Positions 36,110-45,348 of a stretch of DNA of 64,000 nt are shown one piece after another. The DNA comes from Hahella sp. HN01. Lineage in GTDB: Bacteria > Pseudomonadota > Gammaproteobacteria > Pseudomonadales > Oleiphilaceae. Location of the stretch: contig NZ_JAHMIN010000005.1 of assembly GCF_018986435.1 (NCBI RefSeq), positions 96,503 through 160,502 on the forward strand, given 5' to 3'. The position numbers were made by a program, and so were the translations under genes. A model generated the notes under the pieces. That model saw nothing but the letters and a program-made list of their open reading frames with translations, made no database searches and was not told where the DNA came from. Within the stretch, counting starts at the first letter, position 1, and each line of letters starts with the position of its first letter.

Positions 36110-37126
36110 ATGATGGCTCAAATTTCTCAACGACTGGAAAGCGCCGCCTGGCTGGCGCCTTGGGTGCGTCTGCTGAAAGGGGAAAATCCCCGTGAGCAGG
36201 TCTCCGCCATTGTGCGGGGCGTTGGCGTGCCGTTACTGGCTTTTCTGCTGTTTCTGGGCGTCTGGGACGCGGCGGCGTCGCGCATTCAGACCTCTCTGGG
36301 CGCGGTGCCGGGGCCGGCGCAAGTCTGGGAGCAGGCGCAAGGGCTCTGGCTGGAGCACCGACAAGAGCGGGAAAAGGCGGAGGCGTTCTATCAACGTCAG
36401 GAAGAACGCAACGCGAAAAAGCTGGCGCAAGACCCCACGGCGGAAGTGAAGTGGCGCTCTTACAACGGGCGTCCGACCTACTTGGACCAGATCGTCACCA
36501 GCCTCTACACCGTCTTCGTCGGCTTCAGTCTGGCGGTGCTGATCGCCGTGCCGGTGGGCGTCGTATGCGGGCTTAGCAAGACCATGTACGCGGCGGTCAA
36601 CCCGTTGATTCAGATCTTCAAACCCGTGTCGCCGCTGGCCTGGCTGCCGTTGGTGACCATGGTGGTGAGCGCAGTCTATGTCACCGACGATCCACTGCTG
36701 GAGAAATCCTTCGTCAACTCTGCCATTACCGTCACCCTGTGCTGCATGTGGCCGACCCTGGTCAACACTATCGTGGGCGTGTCCGGACTGGATAAGGACC
36801 TGAACAACGTCAGTCTGGTGCTGCGCCTGTCCTGGATGACCAAGGTGCGCAAAGTGGTGCTGCCGTTCGCTGTGCCGATGATCTTCACTGGCATGCGCTT
36901 GTCATTGGGGGTGGGCTGGATGGTGCTGATCGCCGCCGAAATGCTGGCGCAGAATCCGGGGCTCGGCAAATTCGTGTGGGACGAGTTTCAGAACGGCAGC
37001 TCCAATTCCCTGGGGCGCATCATGGTGGCGGTATTCACCATCGGGACCATCGGCTTTGCGCTGGATCGCGGCATGTTGGCCATCCAGCGGCGCATCGCCT
37101 GGGATAAAACAGCGGACATACGCTGA
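36110..37126 (+). CDS. nrtB: Nitrate ABC transporter permease
   Basis: A 338-residue inner-membrane permease. A first hydrophobic helix (VPLLAFLLFLGVWDAAAS) is followed by a charged insert (LEHRQEREKAEAFYQRQEER) and then the five-helix BPD core with the ATPase-contact loop near RLSWMTKVRKVVLPFAVPMIFTGMRL. The C-terminal GKFVWDEFQNGSSNSLGRIMV is typical of NrtB-like proteins. It forms the membrane channel for the substrate delivered by the upstream binding protein. Confidence 0.9.
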   Translation: MMAQISQRLESAAWLAPWVRLLKGENPREQVSAIVRGVGVPLLAFLLFLGVWDAAASRIQTSLGAVPGPAQVWEQAQGLWLEHRQEREKAEAFYQRQEERNAKKLAQDPTAEVKWRSYNGRPTYLDQIVTSLYTVFVGFSLAVLIAVPVGVVCGLSKTMYAAVNPLIQIFKPVSPLAWLPLVTMVVSAVYVTDDPLLEKSFVNSAITVTLCCMWPTLVNTIVGVSGLDKDLNNVSLVLRLSWMTKVRKVVLPFAVPMIFTGMRLSLGVGWMVLIAAEMLAQNPGLGKFVWDEFQNGSSNSLGRIMVAVFTIGTIGFALDRGMLAIQRRIAWDKTADIR

Positions 37127-37166
37127 ACAAATTGAACCTATGAGTTTTAACCAAGAGGAGTCGCCT

Positions 37167-38048
37167 ATGTCCGCTGAACATTTGTTGATCGACCATGTCA
37201 GCATAGAATTCGATACGCCAAAAGGGAAATTCAGAGCCCTGGATCGGGTCAATCTGCGCATTGGGAAAGGGGAGTTCGTCTCCCTGATCGGGCATTCGGG
37301 ATGCGGTAAGTCCACGGTGCTCAACATCATCGCAGGGCTGTTGCAGGCCACGGAAGGCGGCATCGTGCTGGACGGCAAGGAAGTAAACGAGCCGGGGCCG
37401 GAGCGGGCGGTGGTGTTTCAGAACCATTCCCTGCTGCCCTGGCTGACCGCCTATGAAAATGTGGAGCTGGCGGTGCGTCAGGTGTTCCGCGGCAAGAAGA
37501 ATAAGCGGGAAATGAAAGAATGGATTGAGCACAACCTGCGTCTGGCGCATATGGATCACGCCATGCACAGGAAGCCGTCGGAAATTTCCGGCGGCATGAA
37601 GCAGCGGGTCGGTATCGCCCGCGCTCTGGCGATGGAGCCCTCGGTGCTGCTGATGGATGAACCTTTCGGCGCCCTGGATGCGTTAACCCGGGCGCATTTG
37701 CAGGACTCCTTGATGGAAATCCAGAATGCGCTTAACAACACGGTCGTCATGATCACGCACGACGTGGATGAAGCGGTGCTGCTGTCGGACCGCATCGTCA
37801 TGATGACCAACGGGCTGGCGGCGACCATTGGCGAAGTGCTGTCCGTGGACCTGCCGCGTCCGCGCGATCGACTGGCGCTGGCGGATGACAGCCGCTATAA
37901 CCACTTAAGGGCCGAAGTGCTGCGTTTCCTGCATGAGCGGCGCGGGAATAAAACAGCGCCCGCTGTGGAAGAGGACTCCAGTACAGTGATTGAAAACGGC
38001 GTAAAAATGCCCTCTAAGTCGCCGCGAAAGGCGCAAGAAGCGGCCTGA
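37167..38048 (+). CDS. Nitrate ABC transporter ATP-binding protein
   Basis: A 293-residue ABC ATPase. Walker A GHSGCGKST, Q-loop VVFQNHSLLPWLTAYENV, signature SGGMKQRVGIARAL (first Ser as usual), Walker B VLLMDEPFGALDAL and switch His ITHDVDEA are all intact. The C-terminal tail is longer than in minimal ATPases, but there is no NrtA-like receiver fusion, so it is NrtD- rather than NrtC-like. The frame is open from 37056, but GAGGAG seven bases before the ATG fixes the start at 37167, outside the permease gene. Confidence 0.92.
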   Translation: MSAEHLLIDHVSIEFDTPKGKFRALDRVNLRIGKGEFVSLIGHSGCGKSTVLNIIAGLLQATEGGIVLDGKEVNEPGPERAVVFQNHSLLPWLTAYENVELAVRQVFRGKKNKREMKEWIEHNLRLAHMDHAMHRKPSEISGGMKQRVGIARALAMEPSVLLMDEPFGALDALTRAHLQDSLMEIQNALNNTVVMITHDVDEAVLLSDRIVMMTNGLAATIGEVLSVDLPRPRDRLALADDSRYNHLRAEVLRFLHERRGNKTAPAVEEDSSTVIENGVKMPSKSPRKAQEAA

Positions 38049-38057
38049 TCAGGCCGC
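38040..38057 (+). terminator. Palindrome at the end of the nitrate transporter operon
   Basis: A perfect 18-bp inverted repeat (half-site GCGGCCTGA) overlaps the stop codon of the ATPase gene. There is no T-run, so it is a hairpin of uncertain terminator strength. Confidence 0.5.
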
Positions 38058-38193
38058 TCAGAGAGGCGATTAATAAACTTTATCGACACTATGGCGTTAC
38101 TTTTCTTCACAGACATACGTATTTCCCGCTAGACTTATCGGCGGCTAAATGACTCTCATTTAGTCACTAAAGAAAAGAAGAGGGATAATTCCA

Positions 38194-39666
38194 GTGCCTG
38201 TAACTTCTACATCATCACAACCACAATCATCATCGAGACCCAAGCTGTCGATCAAAAAAGTATTGATAGCCAACCGCGGCGAGATCGCGGTGCGGGTCGC
38301 CCGCGCCTGTCGCGAACTGGGCATTCGGTCTGTTGCGATTTATTCGGAAGCCGACCGCTACGCCTTGCACGTGAAGAAAGCGGACGAGTCCCATTGCCTG
38401 GGGTCCGATCCGTTGCAGGGCTATCTCAACCCGCATCAGATCGTGAATCTGGCGGTGGAGACAGGCTGTGACGCGCTGCATCCGGGCTATGGATTTCTCT
38501 CCGAAAACGCTGAGCTGGCGGAAATCTGCGCCCAGCGGGGGGTGAAATTTATCGGTCCGAGCGCCGACGTCATTCGACAAATGGGCGATAAAACCGAGGC
38601 TCGCAACAGCGCCAAGCGCGCCAGAGTGCCTGTGACTCCCGGCAGTGAAGGCAACCTGAGGGATCTGGAGCACGCGGTGGAAGTCGCCGCGGGCTTAGGC
38701 TACCCGGTCATGCTGAAAGCCACCTCCGGCGGCGGCGGACGCGGCATTCGCCGCTGTAACGACGAGAAAGACCTGCGCAGCAACTACCAACGGGTTATTT
38801 CAGAAGCCACCAAGGCGTTTGGCCGTGCGGAAGTGTTCCTGGAAAAGTGCATCGTCGACCCGCGCCATATTGAGGTGCAGGTGTTGGCGGACGCCCATGG
38901 CGGCGTCGTGCATCTGTACGAGCGGGATTGCTCCATCCAGCGCCGTAATCAGAAACTGATCGAACTGGCGCCCTCGCCGCAGCTCTCCAACGAACAGCGC
39001 CATTATGTGGGCGAACTGGCGGTGAAAGTCGCCAGGGAAGTGGGTTACGAAAATGCGGGGACGGTGGAGTTCCTGCTCGATCATGACGGCAGCTTCTACT
39101 TCATGGAGATGAACACCCGGGTGCAGGTGGAGCACACCATCACCGAGCAGATCACCGGCATCGACATCGTCAAAACCCAGATCCGCATCGCCGCAGGCGA
39201 GCCACTGCCGTTCCTGCAGGCGGACATCAGCTATCGCGGTTTCGCCGCCCAGTTCCGCATCAACGCGGAAGACCCGAAAAACGGTTTTCTGCCCAGCTTC
39301 GGACGCATCAGCCGCTATTACTCTCCCGGCGGCCCGGGCGTACGGACCGATGCGGCGATTTATACCGGTTACACCATTCCTCCTTATTACGATTCCATGT
39401 GCGCCAAGCTCATCGTCTGGAATCTCACCTGGGAGGATATGCTGGAGCGCGCCGAGCGGGCGCTGGAGGACATGCAGATTTACGGGATTCGCACGACGAT
39501 TCCCTATTATCGCGAAATTCTCCGGCATCCCGAGTTCCGCGCGGGAGACTTCAATACCGGTTTCGTCGAAGCCCATCCTGAACTGATCAACTATTCCATC
39601 AAACGTCGGCCGGAATCGCTGGCCGCCGCGCTCGCAGCGGCGGTCGCCGCGCAGGCGGGCATGTAA
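38194..39666 (+). CDS. pycA: Pyruvate carboxylase subunit A (biotin carboxylase)
   Basis: A 490-residue ATP-grasp biotin carboxylase. KKVLIANRGEIAVRVARACRELG opens the domain, the ATP lid reads MLKATSGGGGRGIRRC, and VQVEHTITEQITGIDIV carries catalytic residues. It carboxylates the biotin of the partner subunit encoded next. Because the neighbour is a carboxyltransferase/biotin protein of the pyruvate type, this is the A subunit of two-subunit pyruvate carboxylase rather than AccC. The GTG start has AGAGGG upstream. The first 20 or so residues are a Ser/Gln-rich extension. Confidence 0.9.
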   Translation: MPVTSTSSQPQSSSRPKLSIKKVLIANRGEIAVRVARACRELGIRSVAIYSEADRYALHVKKADESHCLGSDPLQGYLNPHQIVNLAVETGCDALHPGYGFLSENAELAEICAQRGVKFIGPSADVIRQMGDKTEARNSAKRARVPVTPGSEGNLRDLEHAVEVAAGLGYPVMLKATSGGGGRGIRRCNDEKDLRSNYQRVISEATKAFGRAEVFLEKCIVDPRHIEVQVLADAHGGVVHLYERDCSIQRRNQKLIELAPSPQLSNEQRHYVGELAVKVAREVGYENAGTVEFLLDHDGSFYFMEMNTRVQVEHTITEQITGIDIVKTQIRIAAGEPLPFLQADISYRGFAAQFRINAEDPKNGFLPSFGRISRYYSPGGPGVRTDAAIYTGYTIPPYYDSMCAKLIVWNLTWEDMLERAERALEDMQIYGIRTTIPYYREILRHPEFRAGDFNTGFVEAHPELINYSIKRRPESLAAALAAAVAAQAGM

Positions 39667-39681
39667 GGGAGCGAATTAAGT

Positions 39682-41478
39682 ATGAGTAAGAAAATAAACA
39701 TCACTGACGTCATCCTGCGCGACGGCCACCAGTCGCTGATCGCCACCCGCATGCGCACGGAAGATATGCTGCCGGTGGCGGAAAAACTCGACAAAGCCGG
39801 TTACTGGTCTCTGGAAGTATGGGGCGGCGCCACGTTCGACGCCTGCGTGCGCTTCCTGAAGGAAGATCCCTGGGAGAGACTGCGTCAACTGCGTAAAGCC
39901 ATTCCCAACACGCGTCTGCAGATGCTGCTGCGCGGCCAGAACCTGCTGGGCTACAGACACTACTCCGATGACGTGGTGACGGCGTTTGTGGAAAAGGCCG
40001 CCAGTAACGGCATCGATGTATTCCGCATCTTCGACGCCCTCAATGACGTGCGTAATCTGGAAACCGCGATTGCGGCGGTGAAGAAAACCGGCAAGCACGC
40101 TCAAGGCACGATCTGCTACACCACCAGTCCGGTGCATACCGTCGAGGCGTTTGTGGATCAGGCCAAGCGTATGGCGGATATGGGCGCGGACAGTATCGCC
40201 ATCAAAGACATGGCGGGTCTGCTGACTCCGCAAGTGACTTTCGACCTGGTCAGCGCGCTCAAGCAATCCCTGAAGCTGCCGATCTTCCTGCATTCCCACT
40301 ACACCTCCGGCATGGCGTCCATGTGCCAGCTGAAGGCGGTGGAAGCCGGCGTGGATCACCTCGACACCTGTATTTCCTCCTTCGCCGGCGGCACCAGCCA
40401 TCCGCCCACGGAAACCATTGCGGCGACCCTGAAAGCGGCGGGCTACGAAACCGGCCTGGATATGAAACTTCTGGGCGAGGTGGCGGCGCATTTCCGTGAA
40501 GTGCGCAAGAAGTACCACCAGTTTGAAAGCGAGTACAACGGCGTCGACACCAGTGTGCTGATCAATCAGGTGCCCGGCGGCATGATGTCCAACCTGGCCA
40601 ACCAGTTGAAAGAGCAGGGCGCGCTGGATCGCATTCGCGACGTATTCGCCGAAATTCCACGGGTGCGCGAAGACCTTGGTTATCCGCCGCTGGTGACGCC
40701 GACCTCACAGATCGTGGGAACGCAGGCGGTGCTGAACGTGATCACCGGCAAACGCTACGAGACCATCACCAACGAAGTGAAGCGCTATCTGCAGGGCTGG
40801 TACGGTCAGGCTCCGGCGGCGGTGAATTTGGAGTTGCAGAAGCAGGCGATCGGCAAAGAAGACGTGATCGACTGTCGTCCCGCCGACCTGTTGCAGCCCG
40901 AGTTGCACAAACTGAAAGAAGAAGTGGGCGATCTGGCGGAGTCGGATGAAGATATGCTGACTTACGCCATGTTCCCGGAAGTGGCCAAGCCGTTCCTGCA
41001 AGGGCGCAAAGCGGGCACCCTCAAGCCGGAGCCGTTGCAGCCGAAGGCGGACGCCAAAGCGGCGGGCGTGGCGACCGAGTTCAAGATCACCGTTCACGGC
41101 GAAACCTACGACATTCATGTCACTGGCGTCAGCCCCGGCAGCGAGAGCGAGCGTCGTTTCTATATGACGGTAGACGGCGAGCCGGAAGAGATCATGATCG
41201 AGTCCACTGGCGCTTATACGCCGGCTGAAGGCGGCGGCAAGCGTCAGCGCGCTTCCGCACCCGGACATATCACTACCGCCATGCCCGGCAACATTGTCGA
41301 TGTGCTGGTCAAGGAAGGTCAGACCGTGGCCGTTGGCGACGCGGTGCTGATTATCGAAGCCATGAAGATGGAAACCGAGATCAAAGTCGGCGTCGCCGGT
41401 GTGGTGAAAGGTGTTTTCGCCAAGAAGGGCGACCGCGTTACGCCGGGAGAAATCCTGGTGGATATCGAGACCGCCTGA
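39682..41478 (+). CDS. pycB: Pyruvate carboxylase subunit B / oxaloacetate decarboxylase alpha-like
   Basis: A 598-residue protein. The N-terminal TIM-barrel carboxyltransferase begins INITDVILRDGHQSLIATRM with metal-binding HSHYTSGMAS later; a PYC-OADA domain follows (VPGGMMSNLANQLKEQG). The C-terminal biotinyl domain has the biotinylated Lys in EAMKMETE. With the upstream biotin carboxylase it should convert pyruvate to oxaloacetate, an anaplerotic step. An oxaloacetate decarboxylase Na+ pump is unlikely because no beta or gamma membrane subunits are nearby. A strong terminator follows. Confidence 0.92.
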   Translation: MSKKINITDVILRDGHQSLIATRMRTEDMLPVAEKLDKAGYWSLEVWGGATFDACVRFLKEDPWERLRQLRKAIPNTRLQMLLRGQNLLGYRHYSDDVVTAFVEKAASNGIDVFRIFDALNDVRNLETAIAAVKKTGKHAQGTICYTTSPVHTVEAFVDQAKRMADMGADSIAIKDMAGLLTPQVTFDLVSALKQSLKLPIFLHSHYTSGMASMCQLKAVEAGVDHLDTCISSFAGGTSHPPTETIAATLKAAGYETGLDMKLLGEVAAHFREVRKKYHQFESEYNGVDTSVLINQVPGGMMSNLANQLKEQGALDRIRDVFAEIPRVREDLGYPPLVTPTSQIVGTQAVLNVITGKRYETITNEVKRYLQGWYGQAPAAVNLELQKQAIGKEDVIDCRPADLLQPELHKLKEEVGDLAESDEDMLTYAMFPEVAKPFLQGRKAGTLKPEPLQPKADAKAAGVATEFKITVHGETYDIHVTGVSPGSESERRFYMTVDGEPEEIMIESTGAYTPAEGGGKRQRASAPGHITTAMPGNIVDVLVKEGQTVAVGDAVLIIEAMKMETEIKVGVAGVVKGVFAKKGDRVTPGEILVDIETA

Positions 41479-41499
41479 TCCCGCCTAGACAGTCATTCG

Positions 41500-41534
41500 C
41501 CATCGTCGTCCCCGAGGGGACGGCGGTGGTTTCT
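41500..41534 (+). terminator. Rho-independent terminator of the pyruvate carboxylase operon
   Basis: A long stem pairs 41500-41513 with 41516-41529 around the core GTCCCC/GGGGAC, then TTTCT. The stem contains two G-T pairs and a very tight loop. Confidence 0.8.
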
Positions 41535-41588
41535 CCTTGCTTAGCTTATCCTGACCTTGCCCGTTTCCCCGCCAATAAGCCCCGCTCG

Positions 41589-42650
41589 TCAGGGTTGGAA
41601 GGGCTGAATGTCGTCCAGACCTTTGCCAGTGGCGACCATTTCGTGCAGGGCGTCCGCCATGCGCTCGCTTTCCTGCAACACCGTGCGCCAGTATTTGAGG
41701 CGGCTGTCCGCGTCCAGGTGCTTGAAATCATTACGATCGGAGATTTTGCCGTAGGGGAGTTTCGCCACCAGTTCCCTGGACGGCGTCAGCATCAACACGT
41801 TGTCATAATGGCGGGGGTCGACGCGTCGATAAGGCAGCTTTTTATCCAGCCAGCCCGGCGTCACCTGCTGACTGAAGTGCGGGTAGAGGACCAGCCCCTG
41901 GCTTTGATTAAAAGGCAGATCAAAGTGGTAATCCAGAATACCGCCGTCCCGGTAGACGCCTTTAGGAGCGTCCGTTATGCCGGAAACCCCGGACAGCACC
42001 AGCGGAATCGCGCCTGACGCCATGAGCGCCTGCTCCAGATTCTGCGCATGGAGAGGTGCGGTGCGAGTAGGCAGATCCTTTAACTGCAACGCCGGTTCTG
42101 CGCCAGTGTGAAACAGCACGCGTTCGAAGAACAATCCCAGCGCCCGCCGGCTTAGCGCATTGGCCCCGGCGGCCAGCGCCAGGCCGAATAACTGCAGCCA
42201 GACTTTTTCCGAAGCGGCGGGGCCGCGGCAGCGGTCCGCCAGAATATGCGTACGAATAGTAGGATGGGCGGCGACTTCCGCTGCGCCATTGGCGCCCAGC
42301 GTGGTTTGCACCATCAGTCTGGCTTTGGCGGTGATCTCCGCCACGTCGGGCTTGTCGGAATAGCGCTCCTGGGAATAATGCTCCGCCAGTCGGGTGATCG
42401 CCGCTACTGGATCGTTCTGGGCGAAGCAGGCCATGCGCCAGGCGCCGGCGGAGGAGCCGATGGTGTGCAGCGGCGTACCGCGATCTTTGAAAAACTCACC
42501 GGACAGATACTTATCCAGCCCGAACAGGATGAACCATTTGGGGCCCCCGGATGCTCCCGCCAACAGATTGAAGTCATTCGCTTTCAGACCGCGATTGCGG
42601 ATGTGTTGCAAGGCCTTTGGGCCGGCGATCAGGGTTAGGGCGGATGACAT
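41589..42650 (-). CDS. Patatin-like phospholipase
   Basis: A 353-residue patatin-family protein. The oxyanion segment is LLAGASGGPKWF, the nucleophile elbow GSSAGAWRM with Ser67, and the Asp of the dyad in VYRDGGILDYH (the DGG motif). No signal peptide is visible, so it is probably cytoplasmic or exported without a classical signal. Members hydrolyse phospholipid acyl esters. It converges with the pyruvate carboxylase operon. Confidence 0.88.
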   Translation of the reverse strand: MSSALTLIAGPKALQHIRNRGLKANDFNLLAGASGGPKWFILFGLDKYLSGEFFKDRGTPLHTIGSSAGAWRMACFAQNDPVAAITRLAEHYSQERYSDKPDVAEITAKARLMVQTTLGANGAAEVAAHPTIRTHILADRCRGPAASEKVWLQLFGLALAAGANALSRRALGLFFERVLFHTGAEPALQLKDLPTRTAPLHAQNLEQALMASGAIPLVLSGVSGITDAPKGVYRDGGILDYHFDLPFNQSQGLVLYPHFSQQVTPGWLDKKLPYRRVDPRHYDNVLMLTPSRELVAKLPYGKISDRNDFKHLDADSRLKYWRTVLQESERMADALHEMVATGKGLDDIQPFQP

Positions 42651-42669
42651 GGCGGGCTCCCGTGAAATG

Positions 42670-42984
42670 TCAGTGGGGCATCATGCCAAAGCAGAGGAAG
42701 AGCGACAAGCGTGCAGACGCCAGGAAAAAGGGTGGGAGGCCGGCGTTGCGACCGGCTCCCGGGGTGGCGGTTAAGCCTATGCCGTCCCTGGCGACGAAAT
42801 ACTTTTCGCTCCACAGCGCCTGAGCATACGACTTTCCGGTTCCCGGCGACATCTGGGGATAACGCGCGCGCTGCCAATCGCCACGCACGTAGGCGCACAA
42901 CGGGAACTGGCCGGAAAATTGCTGCAGGATTTGGGAGGGCGCGAATGCTACAGAAAGCCCCTGGCATTTACAAGGAAATCCCAT
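42670..42984 (-). CDS. Possible small protein in a 522-base intergenic region
   Basis: The interval 42651-43172 holds no confidently recognised gene. On the minus strand a 104-codon frame ends 20 bases upstream of the patatin gene and reads plausibly in its middle (FPLCAYVRGDWQRARYPQM, SYAQALWSEKYFVARDG), with GC-rich third positions. It has no known domain and no strong ribosome site. Overlapping frames on both strands (for example plus-strand 42711-43097) read as Arg/Pro-rich shadows. The A+T-rich stretch 43000-43170 should hold the promoter of the next gene. Confidence 0.28.
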   Translation of the reverse strand: MGFPCKCQGLSVAFAPSQILQQFSGQFPLCAYVRGDWQRARYPQMSPGTGKSYAQALWSEKYFVARDGIGLTATPGAGRNAGLPPFFLASARLSLFLCFGMMPH

Positions 42985-43172
42985 CCGCCGCAGCGGTTAA
43001 AATGTCAGCGTTTGTAACTGAATGTAAGATAACGGAACGACTCACCTGCTCTGGTGTATGTTTAATAAGGTTTGGACAAAAAGACTCGACAAATTGAGTA
43101 GTGGGTTTAATAGCTGAAGGCTATATACTTATAACTCTGAAAACTAACCACAGAACTAAGAGGTAATCGGGC

Positions 43173-44225
43173 ATGAGTTGGGTCAGTGAGGCGATTCAGA
43201 AGATTGAGGCGGATTTCCAACGTTCGGCGGACACGCATTTGATCAAGGTCGATCTGCCCTGCATTCCAGATATTCATCTCTATTTAAAAGACGAATCCAC
43301 CCACCCCACCGGCAGCCTGAAACATCGCCTGGCGCGTTCCCTGTTTTTATATGGGCTGTGCAACGGCTGGATTCGCGAGGGGACGACGATCATTGAAGCG
43401 TCCTCCGGCAGCACTGCGGTGTCCGAAGCCTATTTCGCCCGCTTGCTGGGACTGCCTTTTATCGCGGTGGTGCCGGCGTCCACGTCGCAGCAGAAGCTGG
43501 ATCAGATTACGTTCTACGGCGGCAAATGCCATAAGGTCAGCACGGGTAGCATTTATGACGAGGCGGAGCGACTGGCGCGGGAAGTCGACGGCCATTATAT
43601 GGACCAGTTCACTTACGCGGAGCGGGCGACGGACTGGCGCGGCAACAACAATATCGCCGAGTCCATTTTCCAGCAGATGCGGGCGGAGCCTTTTCCTATT
43701 CCCACCTGGATTGTGATGAGCGCGGGCACTGGCGGCACCTCCGCCACGATCGGGCGCTATCTGCGTTATCAACAACACGCCACCCGGCTGTGCGTGGCGG
43801 ACCCGGAAAATTCGGTGTTTTACGATTACTACCAGACCCGCGACGCCTCACTGACTCTGGCGCAACCCTCCTGCATTGAAGGCATTGGTCGTCCGCGTGT
43901 GGAGCCGTCCTTTATCGCCGGTATTGTGGACCGCATGATCAAGGTGCCGGATGCGGCTTCCATGGCGTCGCTAAGCTGGCTGCAGCATTTATTGAATCGT
44001 CGTTGCGGCGGCTCCACCGGCACCAACCTGTACGCCACCGTACAATTGCTGGCGGAGATGCGCGCCCGGGGCGAATCTGGTTCAGTCGTCAGTATGATCT
44101 GCGACGGCGGCGAGCGTTACCTGGATACTTACTACAACCCTCAATGGCTGCGGGACAAAGGCTTCAACACGGTTCCCTATGAGGAACAACTCAAGCGTTT
44201 TGAATGCAGTGGCGAGTTGAACTGA
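43173..44225 (+). CDS. PLP-dependent cysteine synthase/desulfhydrase-like enzyme
   Basis: A 350-residue fold type II PLP enzyme. The cofactor Lys is K50 in [32 protein letters not shown] is the substrate-carboxylate loop and [19 protein letters not shown] the phosphate-binding glycine loop. The closest recognised group is Cds1-like L-cysteine desulfhydrase within the cysteine synthase family, which makes H2S, pyruvate and ammonia from cysteine. A synthase role is possible. AAGAGG lies before the ATG. Confidence 0.87.
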   Translation: MSWVSEAIQKIEADFQRSADTHLIKVDLPCIPDIHLYLKDESTHPTGSLKHRLARSLFLYGLCNGWIREGTTIIEASSGSTAVSEAYFARLLGLPFIAVVPASTSQQKLDQITFYGGKCHKVSTGSIYDEAERLAREVDGHYMDQFTYAERATDWRGNNNIAESIFQQMRAEPFPIPTWIVMSAGTGGTSATIGRYLRYQQHATRLCVADPENSVFYDYYQTRDASLTLAQPSCIEGIGRPRVEPSFIAGIVDRMIKVPDAASMASLSWLQHLLNRRCGGSTGTNLYATVQLLAEMRARGESGSVVSMICDGGERYLDTYYNPQWLRDKGFNTVPYEEQLKRFECSGELN

Positions 44226-44232
44226 GCGGCTT

Positions 44233-44253
44233 CCGCCGCAGTGGATGCGGCGG
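44233..44253. terminator. Hairpin between convergent genes
   Basis: The stem CCGCCGCA (44233-44240) / TGCGGCGG (44246-44253) has a five-base loop, followed by TTCTC. It lies between the PLP enzyme and the methyltransferase and could work in both directions. Confidence 0.6.
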
Positions 44254-44266
44254 TTCTCATCATCGA

Positions 44267-45079
44267 CTAGCCCGCACAGACGCTATCGTTGACCTGCACG
44301 GATGCGGCTCCCAGACTGAGGAATTTGTCGCTGATCACGTTCGGGCGGCGGAATGCGATGTGCAATTCGTCGCTGAGCGATTCCAGATAAAAGCCGTGAG
44401 TTTGTAACACGCGCTGCAGACTGCGGCGGGTATGAAACGCCATGTGCGCATTGCGCGGACAGGCGTACCACCAATCCACTCCCTGCATTTCAATATCTCT
44501 GGGCTGCAACAGCGTGCTCAGCAGCAGCGCGCCGTTCGGCGCCACCAACGAACATAGCTCTTTGAACAGGTTGTGCTGATCGCTGACATGCTCCACCACT
44601 TCGAAGGTGGTGACCAGGTTGTAAATCCGGGAAGGCTTTTTACAGTTGGCGTGATGGTGAGGGTCGTAAGTAGCGCAATCGCTGAAGCCCTGACGACGCA
44701 ACAGACGTTCCAGATGCCCTTCGCCGCCGCCGAAGTCGAGCAGGGACTCATTCCTTAGATCATCGCCCAGGGCGCGGGTCAGGAATTGCGACAGGCGAGC
44801 GGCGCGCTCACCGGCGAAGGGCGGATCGGCTTTCAGGTAGTCGCTGTTGTACACCTGCCGCTCGAAGTCCGCATCGCTCCAATCGTCAAAATAGGGCGTG
44901 AACATGAAGCCGCACTCGCGGCAACGGTAGTAATCGACTTGAATGAGGGACGGGGGAAAGACCCGGCGGCCTTCAAAATGATCACTGCCGGATTTGTTGA
45001 AGTCCGTGGCTCCCACATAATTCACACCGCCCATGCAGATCCTGCAGGCGTGTACTGCTTTGTCCATAATCGCATCCAT
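44267..45079 (-). CDS. SAM-dependent methyltransferase with N-terminal Cys pairs
   Basis: A 270-residue class I methyltransferase (Methyltransf_23-like). The SAM motif I is ESLLDFGGGEGHLERLL, and TTFEVVEHV and APNGALLLST follow as motifs II/III. Before it are two Cys pairs, CRICMG and CRECGFMF, likely a zinc-binding site as in sugar or small-molecule C-methyltransferases. The substrate is unknown. The start may be four codons shorter (45067). It stands alone. Confidence 0.85.
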   Translation of the reverse strand: MDAIMDKAVHACRICMGGVNYVGATDFNKSGSDHFEGRRVFPPSLIQVDYYRCRECGFMFTPYFDDWSDADFERQVYNSDYLKADPPFAGERAARLSQFLTRALGDDLRNESLLDFGGGEGHLERLLRRQGFSDCATYDPHHHANCKKPSRIYNLVTTFEVVEHVSDQHNLFKELCSLVAPNGALLLSTLLQPRDIEMQGVDWWYACPRNAHMAFHTRRSLQRVLQTHGFYLESLSDELHIAFRRPNVISDKFLSLGAASVQVNDSVCAG

Positions 45080-45348
45080 TTCTATGCTTATTAGTATCGT
45101 CGGCGCTGCCGGAGCGCATCCGACCGACGCCGTCCTGAACCCTTTTTCTTTTTTTGATGGCCTACCCGCACAGCAAGCGCCGCCGCGCGCGCGCCAGCTG
45201 CGCCTCAGGCCCGAGGGGCTGCGCCAGCGTGAATAGACCTATGCCGTTAATATAAAACGAAAAGCCGTAAAATATCCAAGTTTCGTTGGAAACAGCGCGG
45301 CGCGATAACGTAAAGCAGGTATGAATGTGGCTGGAGGGCCAGGCGCGT

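Noticed and set aside
39682-41478. Oxaloacetate decarboxylase sodium pump.
   Set aside because: The gene is paired with a biotin carboxylase and no beta or gamma membrane subunit genes are nearby, which points to two-subunit pyruvate carboxylase.
42711-43097. 128-codon plus-strand frame between patatin and the PLP enzyme.
   Set aside because: It is Arg/Pro/Thr-rich without domain features and lacks a ribosome site; it overlaps a slightly more plausible minus-strand frame.
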